Assembly: GCA_035354275.1 (NCBI GenBank)
Contig: DAOQAU010000034.1
Location: 1-16,973 of the forward strand
Source: DAOQAU01 sp035354275
GTDB lineage: Bacteria; Cyanobacteriota; Vampirovibrionia; Gastranaerophilales; Gastranaerophilaceae
Direction: 5' to 3'
Length of the DNA stretch: 16,973 nt
The notes under the pieces are model-generated. The model saw nothing but the letters and a program-made list of their open reading frames with translations, was not told the DNA's origin and did not search any database. The position numbers and the translations under genes were made by a program. This document shows, one piece after another, positions 5,593 through 12,784 of this stretch. Within the stretch, counting starts at the first letter, position 1. The number at the start of each line of letters is the position of its first letter.

Positions 5593-5667
5593 CCATGAAA
5601 GCTTTGCTTTATGCTTAAACTTTAAGTATTTTAACATTTATGTAATAATATTTTTCAGGCGGTGTTC

Positions 5668-6354
5668 ATGAAAAACGGCGTAAATATAAAAGAAATGTTT
5701 GATAAAATTTCTGCAAAGTATGATAAATTAAACGAAATTATGACTTTGGGGCTAAATTCAAGCGTTAAAATAAAAGCAATAAAAAACATCCCTTTAAAAT
5801 CTGATGTTAAAGTTTTGGATGTCTGTTGCGGGACAGGCGATATTGCAATTCATATTGCAAAAAACATCGCTGTAAAAGGTGAAGTTACAGGGGTGGATTT
5901 TTCTTCTAAAATGCTTGAAATTGCAAAAAATAAAGCCCAAAACCTTAAAAACATAACTTTTTTTGAAGCAGATGCGCTAAATCTTCCTTTTGCAGAAAAC
6001 GAATTTGACGCATGTTTTATAAGCTTCGGGCTCAGAAATTTGGAAGATTTAAAAAATGGGCTTGAGGAAATGAAACGGGTGGTAAAACCCGGCGGCTATG
6101 TCGTAAACCTTGATACCGGAAAGCCCAAAGGGATTTTTAAATTTTTTCACAAAATTTATTTTCACTGGGCAGTGCCTGTTATGGGTAAAATTTTTGGCGG
6201 AAATTATGAGCCTTATAAATATCTCACAACTTCTGCAAAGGATTTTCCTTCATCCGATGAATTGGTTGAACTCTTTAAGCAAATCGGGCTTAAAAATGTT
6301 TCAAAACATGAATTTCTTTTCGGTGCAATTTCTCAGCAATTCGGACAGGTTTAA
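5668..6354 (+). CDS. ubiE: Demethylmenaquinone methyltransferase (MenG/UbiE)
   Basis: A class I SAM-dependent methyltransferase of 228 residues. Motifs in order: MFDKISAKYDKLNEIMTLGL (the UbiE N-terminal signature), VLDVCCGTGDIA (SAM motif I), GVDFSSKML, ADALNLPFAENEFDA, FGLRNLEDLKNGLEEMKRVVKPGG and Y-KYLTTSAKDFPSSDEL. It methylates demethylmenaquinone, the last step of menaquinone synthesis, at the cytoplasmic membrane. The canonical C-terminal segment is present. The ATG at 5668 is preferred over an in-frame GTG at 5662 because AGGCGG lies 5 nt upstream and overlaps the GTG. Its stop codon overlaps the stop of the convergent menA gene by 4 bp, so the two quinone genes face one another. No ubiquinone-specific gene is present, and pairing with MenA favours MenG. 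Confidence 0.92.
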   Translation: MKNGVNIKEMFDKISAKYDKLNEIMTLGLNSSVKIKAIKNIPLKSDVKVLDVCCGTGDIAIHIAKNIAVKGEVTGVDFSSKMLEIAKNKAQNLKNITFFEADALNLPFAENEFDACFISFGLRNLEDLKNGLEEMKRVVKPGGYVVNLDTGKPKGIFKFFHKIYFHWAVPVMGKIFGGNYEPYKYLTTSAKDFPSSDELVELFKQIGLKNVSKHEFLFGAISQQFGQV

Positions 6355-7337
6355 TAGCCTGTTAAAAGGCTTATGCATAATAAAATTGTGAAAAACATCA
6401 TAATATTTCTTGAAAGGTAAAAATTGAGCATAAAATTGTGAGCGTTGTTTGCTTTAATTTCTTCCCAGTGTTCCATCGGTCCCATCCAGAATTTTTTTGG
6501 CAAAGAGGTGTTAGGGTCTTGTATTGTAAGGCTCATTGATTTATACAATACAACTGCGAGAGGAGCTGAAATCAATGTTATAGCTGTAGATGCGGGGAAT
6601 TTATTTGTAAATATTCCTAAAATTATATTCAAATAAGCACCTGCCATCATAATGCCAAGTGCAACAAGGGCTTTTTCTTTGCTTTTTAACAATGTACAAA
6701 GAGTTTTTTTATTGTTTTTTACATCAAAATCGTAATCCATCAGTGCGTGTGTGTGCAAAAGCCCAACTGTTAAAAGCCCTGTAGAAATCGATAAAAGCAA
6801 AATGTCGGAAGAAAATCCGCCCAACATTACAAAAGAAGTTCCCATAAACAAAAGCGGTGCAAAAGTCATCCCGACTGCAATTTCGCCCAATCCTCGGTAT
6901 GTGAGAAAAGGATAAAACGCACAGAATAAAGAAGCTACAAAAGCAATTAACAAAACTTGCCAGCCGCATTTAAAGGCAAGGAAAATTCCTATAAAAATTG
7001 CTATTGCAAAGAAAACACTCAGTGCGCGGAAGGTTTGTTCCAGTGTGGCTTTTCCTTCTATCATGTATTTGCATTTGCCCTTTTGCATTGTTATGCTTTG
7101 GGGGTCATTTTGAAATTTTTGTTCTTTGAGTTCCTCTTTATAATCGAAATAATCATCAACAAGGTTAACGCCCATATGGGCAGACATTATTCCGATAAGC
7201 GCGAGGATTCCGTAAAAGAAATCTCCGCCGATGCTGTATGACCAGCAAAAAACCACAAGCCACGACATAAAACTCATAGGCATGGTGTGAACCCTTGCGG
7301 CTTTAAGCCAAAAAATAATCCTGTTAAAATTTTCCAT
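6351..7337 (-). CDS. menA: 1,4-dihydroxy-2-naphthoate polyprenyltransferase-like UbiA family protein
   Basis: A 328-residue integral membrane prenyltransferase of the UbiA superfamily with about eight to nine hydrophobic segments. The first Asp-rich motif is N58-L-V-D61-D62-Y-F-D65 and the second is D201-Y-D-F-D205, both binding Mg-prenyl diphosphate. MenA joins a polyprenyl chain to dihydroxynaphthoate to give demethylmenaquinone, the substrate of MenG, whose gene lies tail-to-tail with it here. AAGGAG is 8 nt before the ATG. A TGATAATTATCA palindrome lies just upstream. The AAA+ ATPase gene precedes it on the same strand at 67 bp, so co-transcription is possible. A different aromatic acceptor cannot be excluded from sequence alone, but the menG neighbour supports the assignment. 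Confidence 0.85.
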   Translation of the reverse strand: MENFNRIIFWLKAARVHTMPMSFMSWLVVFCWSYSIGGDFFYGILALIGIMSAHMGVNLVDDYFDYKEELKEQKFQNDPQSITMQKGKCKYMIEGKATLEQTFRALSVFFAIAIFIGIFLAFKCGWQVLLIAFVASLFCAFYPFLTYRGLGEIAVGMTFAPLLFMGTSFVMLGGFSSDILLLSISTGLLTVGLLHTHALMDYDFDVKNNKKTLCTLLKSKEKALVALGIMMAGAYLNIILGIFTNKFPASTAITLISAPLAVVLYKSMSLTIQDPNTSLPKKFWMGPMEHWEEIKANNAHNFMLNFYLSRNIMMFFTILLCISLLTGY

Positions 7338-7350
7338 TTAAATTTCTCCT

Positions 7351-7374
7351 TGATAATTATCATTTTAAATGATA
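7351..7374. promoter_or_regulatory. Palindromic operator-like site upstream of menA
   Basis: TGATAATTATCA (7351-7362) is a perfect 12-bp palindrome, overlapped by TATCATTT-T-AAATGATA (7358-7374), also perfect. Together they resemble a Fur-type box (TGATAATnATTATCA), with 11 of 14 positions matching in one alignment. They sit directly upstream of the menA Shine-Dalgarno. In an AT-rich gap chance palindromes occur, so this is a weak call. Confidence 0.35.
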
Positions 7375-7404
7375 TCAAAGAAAACAAAAATAGGAAATTA
7401 AAAA

Positions 7405-8790
7405 TTAATTTTCATGTTTAAATCCGATTTCTTTTGTTTTTTTATGTTTATAAAAACTTGGATCCTCAACTTTTAAATCGGAGCTTTCATCAATTATGTC
7501 AAAGAAATCTTGTTTGGTTATATCTCTACGATTATCTTTAAGTGCTTTAATTGCGGCTTTATCTGTTATATCGACAATGGTTCTGTTTGAAAATCCTTCG
7601 AAGGCTTTTGCAACGGCACAAATATCATCGGACGAAGAAAGCAGATTTTGTGCTTTTTGTCTTTCTTCAAGTGCTTTTTCCAAGACTTCTTTTCTGGTAT
7701 TTTCATCGGGAAGTCCTATGTGAAAGTGCCCGTCAAATCTTTGTCTTATGGCCTCATCCATTAAATCATATTTGTTTGTAGCACCTATTACTATAATATT
7801 TCTTGCACGGGCTGTTTCTATAAGGTTAAGCAGGGTGCTCATTTGTTTTAAATCTTCTGCATGGTCACTGTTGTCTCTGTTTTTTGTAACCCCGTCAATT
7901 TCGTCAATAAATAAAAAGCAAGGTTTTCCTATTTTTTTAGCATGCTCTTCTACTTGCTTAAAAGCGTTTTCATAGTTTTCAGAAGTTTTGTTAATGTAAG
8001 ATGAACCAAGTTCACTTACTTTAAACTTGAACAATGGAATATCGGCTTGAATGGCCAAAGCTTCTGTAATAAAAGTTTTTCCACATCCGGGAGGTCCGTA
8101 AAATAAAATTGCTTTCGGAAATTTTTTACCGTATTCCAATCTATCTATTTGTGCTTGACGCGGATCTTTTATAGGGTCAATAATTTTTTCTTTCAAATCT
8201 GTCAACAAATCTAACATTCCGCCTATACTTACAAAACCTTTAGGTGAATATTCATTAGGCTTAAATTCGGAGATAAGGCTTTTTTCTTCTTTTTTAGAAT
8301 TGGGATTCATAGACCCTGTGAGTTCTTCTTGAACAATATTCATAACTTTTGTGTATTTTTCATCAAATTCTTGTTTTAAAAGTTTAATTTCAAGATTTTC
8401 TTCTGTAGGTTCATAAATATCATAAAGACAGGAGGCGATATTTATACGCCAATCCTGGTTGTCTTTTTTGACAGCAGTATTGTTTAAATATCCTTCAGCT
8501 TCAGTTGCAACATAGTTAAGCTTAGGGAAAAGAGCTTCCATCATTTGGGCAAAAACATATTTAAAACTTGCAAGCATTCTAACCAAGTTATCTATTTCAT
8601 AGATTGGGGCAAGGTTTTTTTCTCTTTCAATTATGGTATCTTCAAGTTGATTACAAAATTCATTTGTTGCTAACAAGGTTTTATTAAAAGGGGTATAATT
8701 CTTTTCTAAAGTGGCTTTAACTTTGTTATTTAATTTTTTGTCGTATCCAAAGGTCGGATTGTTTAAATTGTTTATTCTGTTTACTAGCAA
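7405..8790 (-). CDS. AAA+ ATPase with N-terminal MLVxxIN tag
   Basis: A 461-residue protein. Residues 1-15 form a tag (MLVNRINNLN-NPTFG) shared in part with the phosphatase at 12785. Residues about 20-180 are helical with no domain I recognise. A classical AAA module follows: Walker A GPPGCGKT (232-239), Walker B FLFIDE (292-297), sensor-1 GATN (N339) and arginine-finger region R349-Q-R351-FD, then a lid helical domain to about 440. It resembles the spastin/katanin/CDC48-like group that remodels proteins, with no protease domain. The start is TTG at 8790; GGAG lies 7 nt upstream, and no ATG near the N-terminus precedes the tag. It follows the leuD-like gene on the same strand by 95 bp. Partner unknown. 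Confidence 0.85.
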   Translation of the reverse strand: MLVNRINNLNNPTFGYDKKLNNKVKATLEKNYTPFNKTLLATNEFCNQLEDTIIEREKNLAPIYEIDNLVRMLASFKYVFAQMMEALFPKLNYVATEAEGYLNNTAVKKDNQDWRINIASCLYDIYEPTEENLEIKLLKQEFDEKYTKVMNIVQEELTGSMNPNSKKEEKSLISEFKPNEYSPKGFVSIGGMLDLLTDLKEKIIDPIKDPRQAQIDRLEYGKKFPKAILFYGPPGCGKTFITEALAIQADIPLFKFKVSELGSSYINKTSENYENAFKQVEEHAKKIGKPCFLFIDEIDGVTKNRDNSDHAEDLKQMSTLLNLIETARARNIIVIGATNKYDLMDEAIRQRFDGHFHIGLPDENTRKEVLEKALEERQKAQNLLSSSDDICAVAKAFEGFSNRTIVDITDKAAIKALKDNRRDITKQDFFDIIDESSDLKVEDPSFYKHKKTKEIGFKHEN

Positions 8791-8885
8791 AGTTTTTCTC
8801 CAAAAAATATCACATGGTAGTAAAAACCGTGAAAGAAAAATTTGCGGGTAAAAAAAATAAATTTAAAAAATCTTTACAATTAAGA

Positions 8886-9395
8886 TTAAACCAGATTAAA
8901 ATCGCCGTGTTTTTTGATGTGTTCTATCAGCCCGCCGTCTTCAAGAAGTTTTATCATAACTTCCGGAAGCGGAGTAAATTTTATTTGACTGTTTTGAGTT
9001 AAGTTTTTTACGATTCCGCTTTTTAAATCTAATTCAAGCTCATCGCATGCATTAATCAAATCAGTATCACATTCAATGAGCAAAAGCCCTATGTTGATTG
9101 CATTTCTGTAGAAAATTCTTGCAAAAGATTTTGCAAGAACTGCTTGAACTCCGGCTATTTTAATAATCTGAGGAGCATGTTCTCTTGATGAGCCAAGTCC
9201 GAAATTATTTCCCGCAACCACAAAATCGCCTTTTTGCATTTTATTTGCAAATTCAGGGTCAGCGTCTTCAAGTACGTGTTTTGCAAATTCTTCCAAATTG
9301 GAGCGCAAATGAAAAAGCCTTCCGGGTGCTATATGATCGGTTGAAATATTATCACCAAATTTATATGCTTTGCCGTTCAATACGTTTCCTTTCAT
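8886..9395 (-). CDS. leuD: 3-isopropylmalate dehydratase small subunit family (LeuD-like)
   Basis: A 169-residue aconitase swivel-domain protein. Motifs: KFGDNISTDHIAPGRL, GNNFGLGSSREHAP, AVLAKSFARIFYRNAINIGL and a closing GGLIEHIK. It forms the small subunit of a LeuCD or homoaconitase-type enzyme that isomerises isopropylmalate or a related hydroxy-acid. The substrate-discriminating loop after APGR reads LFHLRS (27-32), unlike either standard archaeal form (YLVY or YLRT), so the substrate is not fixed. The large subunit is not in the window. The ATG at 9395 abuts a palindromic repeat and lacks a Shine-Dalgarno. TTG at 9380 (MNGKAYKF...) has AAAGGA 6 nt upstream and may be the real start. 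Confidence 0.88.
   Translation of the reverse strand: MKGNVLNGKAYKFGDNISTDHIAPGRLFHLRSNLEEFAKHVLEDADPEFANKMQKGDFVVAGNNFGLGSSREHAPQIIKIAGVQAVLAKSFARIFYRNAINIGLLLIECDTDLINACDELELDLKSGIVKNLTQNSQIKFTPLPEVMIKLLEDGGLIEHIKKHGDFNLV
9116..9139. repeat. Perfect palindrome with 11-bp arms inside leuD
   Basis: TTCTTGCAAAA (9116-9126) and TTTTGCAAGAA (9129-9139) are exact reverse complements around GA. The palindrome encodes the conserved VLAKSFARIF stretch of the LeuD-like protein, one of three long palindromes found inside coding sequence in this window. Confidence 0.85.
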
Positions 9396-9470
9396 GTCAT
9401 GCTGAATTTATTTCAGCATCTTTCAAACCTTAAATGCCAGTTAGATTCTGAAACAAGTTCAGGATGACAT
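9394..9470. repeat. GTCATxCTGAA palindromic interspersed repeat upstream of leuD
   Basis: The left arm ATGTCATGCTGAATTTATTTCAGCATCT (9394-9421) and the right arm at 9443-9470 (AGATTCTGAAACAAGTTC then AGGATGACAT) are inverted copies matching at 24 of 28 positions. Such sequences occur as dispersed palindromes in many bacterial genomes. The left end overlaps the annotated leuD ATG. Confidence 0.8.
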
Positions 9471-9521
9471 CAGATGCGCTTGTTTCTTGTTCGATTAAAA
9501 GTATAACAAAAACTAAATATG

Positions 9522-9550
9522 TTGTAAAATTTCGGAAAAAATAGTAATAT
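9522..9550 (+). promoter_or_regulatory. Promoter of leaderless histidine-phosphatase-like gene
   Basis: TTGTAA (9522-9527), a 17-bp spacer and TAATAT (9545-9550) are followed by six bases, putting +1 at 9557, the A of the ATG. No Shine-Dalgarno lies in the preceding 20 bases. Confidence 0.6.
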
Positions 9551-9556
9551 ATAATT

Positions 9557-10075
9557 ATGTTTAACAGAAAGTGCAAAATAACTTTTATAGCACACGGCGC
9601 GACTATTCATTCTGAAGAAAACCGCGTTTCGGACAAAGAAAATTATCCGCCGATAAATGAAGCAGGCGAAGAAGAAATGGCAAAAATCTGTGAATGGCTT
9701 AAAAAACGTGCCATAAAAACAGATAAAATTTATACAAGCCCCGCTCTCAGAACCATTCAGTCTGCAAAAATTATTTCAAAAGCACTTAAAATTGATTTTG
9801 AAATCTTAGAAACACTTACTTCAAAGAAAAATGAAGAAATTTCGGATTTCACCAAAAGAATTTCAACGGTAATTAAGCAAATTGTTGAAGAAAATATCGG
9901 CAAAAGAATTATTATCGTAACCTATCCTGAAGTAATTCAAGCGGCAATATCTTCTGCAATAAAACTTGGTGCTAAAAATCAGACAAACATTTATATAAAA
10001 ACAGGAAGCGCAAGCCAAATAAGCTACTTTGAAAACTGGTCAAGCCTTGTTTATTCGGGTTGTGTGCCTTTATAG
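9557..10075 (+). CDS. Histidine phosphatase-fold protein with altered active site
   Basis: A 172-residue protein with the layout of the phosphoglycerate mutase-like histidine phosphatases: a first strand ending at I-A-H13-G14, the PPINEAGEEEM stretch equal to PLT-x-x-G, the IYTSPALRTIQSA motif (R65 binds phosphate in the family), and a second strand at IIIVTYPEVIQAAIS. In active members these read LxRHGxT and VxHGGVI. Here the first Arg is Ala (residue 12) and the second catalytic His is Tyr (123), and the acidic E-x-x-x-G-x-W-E-G segment is not recognisable. H13 remains. It is therefore probably inactive, or acts by another mechanism, perhaps as a regulator or binding protein. The ATG at 9557 has no Shine-Dalgarno. 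Its stop codon abuts the end of the convergent rsmI. Confidence 0.8.
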   Translation: MFNRKCKITFIAHGATIHSEENRVSDKENYPPINEAGEEEMAKICEWLKKRAIKTDKIYTSPALRTIQSAKIISKALKIDFEILETLTSKKNEEISDFTKRISTVIKQIVEENIGKRIIIVTYPEVIQAAISSAIKLGAKNQTNIYIKTGSASQISYFENWSSLVYSGCVPL

Positions 10076-10888
10076 TTAAATAATTATTTTGTAAATGTCA
10101 TTTTTGTTTAAATCGTAAAGTTCGGCTAAAATAGTTGAAATGTCTTTTGCGCCGAATTTTTTGCGTTTTAAAAGCTCTATTTTTTCTAAAATCTCTGTTT
10201 GACAAAATTCGGTGCTTTCTTTTTTGTAAACCATTACAACGATTTCGCCTTTTAGGGGATTGGCTTTATAATATTCAATTACATTTTGAACTTTGTCTAT
10301 TACGATTTCTTCAAAAACTTTTGTCAATTCTCTGCCTACTGCAACTTTGGCTTTAGGATTAAATTCATTTATCCCTTCAAGTGTTTTTAAAAGGCGGTTG
10401 GGGGATTCGTAGAAAACAAGATTTGTATGGGCAAATTTTTGCAAAATCGCAAAAATTTGCCCTTTAGTTTTTGGTAAAAACCCTATAAAGGCAAAATCTT
10501 CGCCGTCTCTTGGGACTTGCGACAGAAAAGTCGGAACAGCACACGCTCCAGGAAGCGCAGTAAAATTAATCCCATTTAACCCCAATTCAGAGATTAAAAT
10601 ACTCCCGGGGTCACTTATTAAAGGAGTTCCTGCATCTGAAACAAGGGCGATTTTTTTACCTTCTTTCAACAGTTTTAATAATAAATTTACCCTTTGTTTT
10701 TCGTTGAATTTGTGATAAGAAATTAATTTCGTTTTAATATCGTAGCGATAGAGAAGTTTTTGGGTAATTCGTGAATCTTCGCAGGCGATTATATCGACTG
10801 ACTTAAGAATATCGATTGCCCTTAGCGTTACATCTTCAATATTGCCTATTGGAGTAGGTACTATGTATAATTGAAATTCTTTTTTCAT
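10076..10888 (-). CDS. rsmI: 16S rRNA 2'-O-ribose C1402 methyltransferase
   Basis: A 270-residue SPOUT-unrelated tetrapyrrole-methylase-fold enzyme of the RsmI family. Motifs: YIVPTPIGNIEDVTLRAIDIL, CEDSRITQKLL, ALVSDAGTPLISDPG, ALPGACAVPTFL, FIGFLPKTKG, FYESPNRLLKTLEGI, GRELTKVFEEI and GEIVVMV, in the order expected. It methylates the 2'-hydroxyl of C1402 in 16S rRNA and uses S-adenosylmethionine in the GxPG pocket. The length is normal. The ATG at 10888 has AAGG only 12-13 nt upstream, too far for a normal Shine-Dalgarno, and lies at the +1 of a TTGCAA-17-TAATTT promoter. A perfect 14-bp-arm palindrome sits in the coding sequence at 10429-10462. It is transcribed divergently from the 588-residue unknown gene. 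Confidence 0.95.
   Translation of the reverse strand: MKKEFQLYIVPTPIGNIEDVTLRAIDILKSVDIIACEDSRITQKLLYRYDIKTKLISYHKFNEKQRVNLLLKLLKEGKKIALVSDAGTPLISDPGSILISELGLNGINFTALPGACAVPTFLSQVPRDGEDFAFIGFLPKTKGQIFAILQKFAHTNLVFYESPNRLLKTLEGINEFNPKAKVAVGRELTKVFEEIVIDKVQNVIEYYKANPLKGEIVVMVYKKESTEFCQTEILEKIELLKRKKFGAKDISTILAELYDLNKNDIYKIII
10429..10462. repeat. Perfect palindrome with 14-bp arms inside rsmI
   Basis: GGGCAAATTTTTGC (10429-10442) and GCAAAAATTTGCCC (10449-10462) are exact reverse complements around AAAATC. They encode KGQIFAILQKFA in RsmI, just after the FLPKTKG motif. The protein keeps nearly the same length as relatives there, so no insertion is obvious. Confidence 0.95.
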
Positions 10889-10894
10889 AAGTCA

Positions 10895-10923
10895 AAATTA
10901 CCTTAAAAACCTTTAATTTGCAA
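10895..10923 (-). promoter_or_regulatory. rsmI promoter, leaderless start
   Basis: On the minus strand TTGCAA (10923-10918), 17 bp, TAATTT (10900-10895), then six bases to the A of the rsmI ATG at 10888. The -35 hexamer is self-complementary and is shared with the divergent promoter of the 10967 gene. Confidence 0.55.
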
Positions 10924-10946
10924 ACCGAGAAATTTTCATATAAAAT
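10918..10946 (+). promoter_or_regulatory. Promoter of the 588-residue unknown gene
   Basis: TTGCAA (10918-10923), a 17-bp spacer and TAAAAT (10941-10946) give +1 near 10953. A 14-nt leader with AAGGGGGA then precedes the ATG at 10967. The -35 hexamer is shared with the rsmI promoter on the other strand. Confidence 0.6.
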
Positions 10947-10966
10947 TTTCCAAGGGGGATTTTTCC

Positions 10967-12733
10967 ATGAGGTTGGGCAAAAAATATTTAATAACGCTTT
11001 TTATTTTATTTATTTTGGTTGTTATTTTTTATATTTCAAAAAAAACGGTTGAATTTGTTTATGTAAATCCTAACGTTAACACGCAAGTCTTGCCCTTTAT
11101 TTCTCCTGTTATAAAACAAATTGATGATGGGGTGAATTTTTCTGTTTTAAATTGCAATTTAGACAAACAAGAAATGAAGATTTTGTATCAAAATGCTTAC
11201 GGTTCTGGGTTTTTAAAACATAACCCCATACCAAATGACCTTGATTATTCTGTGGGGATTCATTTGGGCAAGTACTTTTATGACGGCAAAAACGCTTTAG
11301 AAATCGCAAAAGATATAGACAATAAAATGTCTTGTTTTCAGATTAATTTTTATGATTATATTTCAAACAATAAAAATCAAGGTTTCTTAACCGAGCTTGA
11401 TACACTCGGTTCAATAATTCATTTTGATAAAAAAAGTTCTGAAAATATTAAATTTATAGAACAATCTTTGCCTGAAATTTTCAAAGGCAGGGAATACATT
11501 GTTTATTTAAAAAAAACCTTTCCCGACAAGCCCGGCTTTGTGCTTGAATATCCTTTTGTGCTAAAGCCCAATGAAATTTTAATTGAAGATTATGCGCCGG
11601 TTCAGCTTTTTGCAAAAGGGGTAAGATATAATAAAAAAACGCAAGATTTTTTAAGAGAAATTACAATCGTTGTTGATTTTTATGCAGATATAGAAGATGT
11701 AAAAACAAAAAAAACAAAAACAGTTGAGATTGTCGCAGAATCTTTTGCCGGACAGAGGCTTCAATTATCAAGAAGATTTTTTCCTCCGATTGTTTTTGTA
11801 GGAGAAAATTCGGCAAGGTATTTAAAAAATCTTGATTATTTGAAAGAAGATGAAAAATACCTTGAATATAGACTTTTTAATTTTAAAAGGCATTTACAAG
11901 AGTTTTCTAATTTGAATGAATTTAATGACCGTCCCGTTAAAATGCTCAAAAGGATTTTGCAATGCACTGAGATAATATCTCCCGCTTTGGATGAAAAAAC
12001 CAAAGATGAGATTTATGAAAACATTTATCAAAATCTAAAAAATCCTAATGTTATTATTTTAAACGATTATTCCACCGCACTGGGGAATTTAATCCAAATT
12101 ACACAAATGCCTAAATTATATGCAAAAGCTCTTAATTCCGGCGATTTGCAAAAACTTGTCGAGTCGATGAGAGAAGATTTAAACAAATTGAAGCCGACAA
12201 ATTCACAAGACGTTAAAGAGTTAATTGAATTTCAAGATTATATAGAAAAAAATATTTTAACGGTCAAAAGCAATGAAGACCTTGTTTTTTTTAGTCAAAA
12301 TCTTCTTTTAAAAATGGATAGATATAATAAAAACATTATTAACTTTTTTAATAAAAATGTTACAAATCTAAAACAAATAATTTCATATATAGATGTTTTT
12401 GGTAAAATATATAAAGACTCCGGCTTTTACAAAATTGAACTTTATTGGCTTGACAGAAACACTTTAGGCATTGTAAAAGACGATTTTACAAAAAATATTG
12501 CGCAAAATGAGTTAAAAGAATTTGCAAGGCAAAACAAACTTGCCGATGTAAATTATAAACTGATTTCAAAAGTTCAAGCCCCAAAATTGAGTGTAAGATA
12601 TGAAACTTGGGTAAAATATCATTCTACAGCCGAGGAAGAAAAAAATTGGCAGCTTCTCAAAAGTCAACTTTTGAATGATAAAAAGAATTTTAAAATAAGA
12701 AGGAAAATATTTTTTATAAAGAAATATTATTAA
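10967..12733 (+). CDS. Membrane-anchored protein of unknown function
   Basis: A 588-residue protein I do not recognise. It begins with a short basic head (MRLGKK) and one hydrophobic segment at about residues 8-26, so it should be anchored in the cytoplasmic membrane with most of the chain outside. Residues 30-260 contain tyrosine-rich, beta-like stretches (for example YIVYLKKTFPDKPGFVLEYP and VRYNKKTQDFLREITIVVDF). Residues from about 270 onward are helical and charged, ending in a strongly basic tail (KIRRKIFFIKKYY). No repeats, catalytic motif or Cys cluster was seen. AAGGGGGA lies 8 nt before the ATG. It is followed 51 bp downstream by the tagged phosphatase, so they may be co-transcribed. 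A role in envelope biology is only a guess. Confidence 0.8.
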   Translation: MRLGKKYLITLFILFILVVIFYISKKTVEFVYVNPNVNTQVLPFISPVIKQIDDGVNFSVLNCNLDKQEMKILYQNAYGSGFLKHNPIPNDLDYSVGIHLGKYFYDGKNALEIAKDIDNKMSCFQINFYDYISNNKNQGFLTELDTLGSIIHFDKKSSENIKFIEQSLPEIFKGREYIVYLKKTFPDKPGFVLEYPFVLKPNEILIEDYAPVQLFAKGVRYNKKTQDFLREITIVVDFYADIEDVKTKKTKTVEIVAESFAGQRLQLSRRFFPPIVFVGENSARYLKNLDYLKEDEKYLEYRLFNFKRHLQEFSNLNEFNDRPVKMLKRILQCTEIISPALDEKTKDEIYENIYQNLKNPNVIILNDYSTALGNLIQITQMPKLYAKALNSGDLQKLVESMREDLNKLKPTNSQDVKELIEFQDYIEKNILTVKSNEDLVFFSQNLLLKMDRYNKNIINFFNKNVTNLKQIISYIDVFGKIYKDSGFYKIELYWLDRNTLGIVKDDFTKNIAQNELKEFARQNKLADVNYKLISKVQAPKLSVRYETWVKYHSTAEEEKNWQLLKSQLLNDKKNFKIRRKIFFIKKYY

Positions 12734-12784
12734 AGCAAAGATTCTTATTTATTAACTTTTATTTTAGATGAAAGTAAAGAAAAA

